NCBI GenBank assembly: GCA_964443785.1 | Contig: CAYUER010000006.1 | Location: 1 to 38,797, forward strand | Direction: 5' to 3' | Origin: CALMZN01 sp964443785 | GTDB lineage: Bacteria > Patescibacteriota > Patescibacteriia > UBA1558 > GWA2-36-10 | DNA length: 38,797 nt | In this document: positions 37,377 to 38,797 of the stretch, one piece after another | How positions within the stretch are numbered: position 1 is the stretch's first letter | Layout of the letters: every line of letters starts with the position of its first letter | Notes under the pieces: model-generated | Told to the model about the DNA's origin: nothing | The model's input: the letters and a program-made list of their open reading frames with translations, nothing else | Databases searched by the model: none | Translations under genes and position numbers: made by a program

Positions 37377-38797
37377 ATGTCAAATAAAGTCATATTAGTA
37401 GTCTGTGATGGACTAGGCTATCGAGAGGCCTCCGATCACAATGCTGTTTTTACAGCCCAGACTCCTCACCTTGATGATTTGCAGGCTCATCATCCTTTTG
37501 CTCTATTGTCAGCCAGTGGTGAAGCTATTGGCTTACCCGATGGTCAGATGGGTACCTCCGAGGCCAATCATCTAGTGATCGGCTCTGGTCGCATCATCTA
37601 TCAAAATCTGGTCAAAATAAATCGGGCTGTCCAAAATAAGGAACTAGAAAAAAATCCCGCTATTCTAGAAGCTTTTGAGCATGTCAAAAAATATAACAGT
37701 GCTCTGCATATCAAAGGTATGATCAGTGATGGTGGTGTGCATGGTCATGTCGAGCACCTCAAGGGTTTGATCCTCGCTGCCAAAGCACATAGTGTTGATA
37801 AAATATTTTTACATTTGTTTACTGATGGACGCGATGTGGCACCCCAAAGTGCCAAGGGCTATATTCATGATTTAGAAGAATTTTTGCAATCAGCTGGTGT
37901 GGGCAAGATCGCTTCACTGGGTGGTAGATATTGGGGCATGGATAGGGATAACAATCATGACCGTGTAGAAAAACATTTTCTAGTCATGACCAAGGGTTCT
38001 GAGCAAAAGTTTAAAACTGCTCATGATATCATCGAACATAATTACCAGGCTGGAAAATTTGATGAATTTATTGAGCCAGCTTCTATTGAGCTGGAGGAAG
38101 AGGGTGAGGGCTTAATAGCTAGCAATGACGCAGTGATTTTTGCCAATTTCCGCTCAGATAGAGCTAGGCAGATCACCAAAAGAACTCTAGAAGCCAAGAT
38201 TGACAATCTAAAATATGTAGCCATGACCAAGTACGATGATGAGCTCGATGTCCGTGTGGCCTATGGTCCCGAAGAAATACACAATTTTTTGTCGCAAGTA
38301 ATATCTACTAGTGGTAAAAAACAAATCAAGATCACTGAAACAGAAAAATTCACTCACCTGACTTTTTTCTTTAATGCTCAACAATACGAACCTATGTTGG
38401 GCGAAGATCGCATCATGATACCGAGTAACAAAGATGTAGCTACTCATGATGAAAAGCCAGAGATGAAAGCCAAAGAAATAGCCGAGGCAGTAGTCTCTAG
38501 TATAGAGGGTGGGCAGTATGATTTTATTGCTGTCAATTTGACCAACTGTGACATGGTCGGACATTCTGGTAATTTTCCGGCCATTGTCAAAGCCGTAGAA
38601 GCAGTCGATAGTGCTTTGGGTGCTATTGCCGAGAGCGCCAAAAAACATGATTATACTTTGCTGATTACAGCTGATCATGGTAATGCCGAAGAAACATATG
38701 ACCCCAAAATCAATCAAGCTATCACTTCGCATACTTTGAATCCGGTGCCATTTTATTTTATTTCACCAAAGTATGCTAAAATAAATAGAGCGCAGGG
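37377..38797 (+). CDS. gpmI: 2,3-bisphosphoglycerate-independent phosphoglycerate mutase (runs off window)
   Basis: The frame is open from ATG 37377 to the end of the window, giving about 473 residues of an expected 510 or so; the C-terminus is missing only because the window ends. It interconverts 3- and 2-phosphoglycerate through a phosphoserine, using manganese. VVCDGLGYREA holds the first metal Asp (D11). QMGTSEANHLVIGSGR holds the nucleophile Ser (about S61), in place of the usual GNSEVGH. SDGGVHGHVEHLKGL, FTDGRDV, GGRYWGMDRDNN, FANFRSDRARQ (Ser where Pro is usual), CDMVGHSGN and ADHGNAE follow in order. It starts 1 nt after eno. Confidence 0.95.
   Translation, partial: MSNKVILVVCDGLGYREASDHNAVFTAQTPHLDDLQAHHPFALLSASGEAIGLPDGQMGTSEANHLVIGSGRIIYQNLVKINRAVQNKELEKNPAILEAFEHVKKYNSALHIKGMISDGGVHGHVEHLKGLILAAKAHSVDKIFLHLFTDGRDVAPQSAKGYIHDLEEFLQSAGVGKIASLGGRYWGMDRDNNHDRVEKHFLVMTKGSEQKFKTAHDIIEHNYQAGKFDEFIEPASIELEEEGEGLIASNDAVIFANFRSDRARQITKRTLEAKIDNLKYVAMTKYDDELDVRVAYGPEEIHNFLSQVISTSGKKQIKITETEKFTHLTFFFNAQQYEPMLGEDRIMIPSNKDVATHDEKPEMKAKEIAEAVVSSIEGGQYDFIAVNLTNCDMVGHSGNFPAIVKAVEAVDSALGAIAESAKKHDYTLLITADHGNAEETYDPKINQAITSHTLNPVPFYFISPKYAKINRAQ

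Noticed and set aside
1..38797. CRISPR arrays, insertion sequences or prophage
   Set aside because: No regularly spaced direct repeats, transposase, integrase or phage structural gene is visible in any frame.

Overview
The window looks like a chromosomal segment of a Candidate Phyla Radiation (Patescibacteria) bacterium, most likely of the Parcubacteria group. This is inference from an AT-rich genome with compact operons, many small proteins of unknown function, extended -10 promoters set almost on top of start codons, and a dense set of envelope glycosyltransferases. UGA is used as a stop codon, so the genetic code looks standard. The cell makes peptidoglycan (mraY, murD, ftsW and murG are contiguous) and has lower glycolysis (eno, gpmI). 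The window is an assembly scaffold with one 100-N gap that appears to be spurious.

Layout: 21-448 (minus) holds tRNA-Thr and rpmG. 549-3057 (minus) is a two-gene secreted-protein operon behind a compact cobalamin riboswitch with its own terminator; the main protein has a transcobalamin-like order of domains. 3159-5834 (plus) holds a helical unknown, a histidine-phosphatase protein, a Gmad2-GerMN lipoprotein-like protein and a DUF4342 protein. 5893-6847 (minus) is a GC-rich foreign-looking cassette with a perfect consensus promoter, a leader ORF and a heavy terminator. 6899-9480 holds an L,D-transpeptidase, a winged-helix-like protein, two tandem attenuator-like modules (an aromatic-rich leader ORF and a Val/Ile-rich leader ORF, each ahead of a terminator and a Shine-Dalgarno-led small Cys-containing gene) and an HU protein.

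9479-15340 holds a large polytopic membrane protein, small membrane proteins, a tiny basic peptide, an MGDG-synthase-like glycosyltransferase, an OLD-family ATPase/TOPRIM nuclease and a candidate structured RNA of about 220 nt. 15547-28259 is a surface-glycan island: EamA transporter, glycoside hydrolase, exported subtilase with FG-GAP-like repeats, three GT2 enzymes, a UDP-glucuronate decarboxylase-like enzyme, DUF2304, two GT4 enzymes and a GT-C-like membrane protein. 28295-33994 holds HIT and NifU-like proteins and the peptidoglycan cluster. 34282-38797 holds an ABC-F ATPase (minus), a small membrane protein, enolase and the start of gpmI, which runs off the window.

The most interesting signals are: (1) the riboswitch-controlled transcobalamin-like operon; (2) the twin leader-peptide/terminator modules at 8090-9050, which resemble amino-acid attenuators but sit in front of unknown small proteins; (3) the GC-rich cassette at 5893-6847; (4) the structured RNA at 15119-15340; (5) two intergenic inverted repeats sharing an arm motif; and (6) widespread leaderless-type promoters contrasted with a minority of genes that carry strong Shine-Dalgarno sites.
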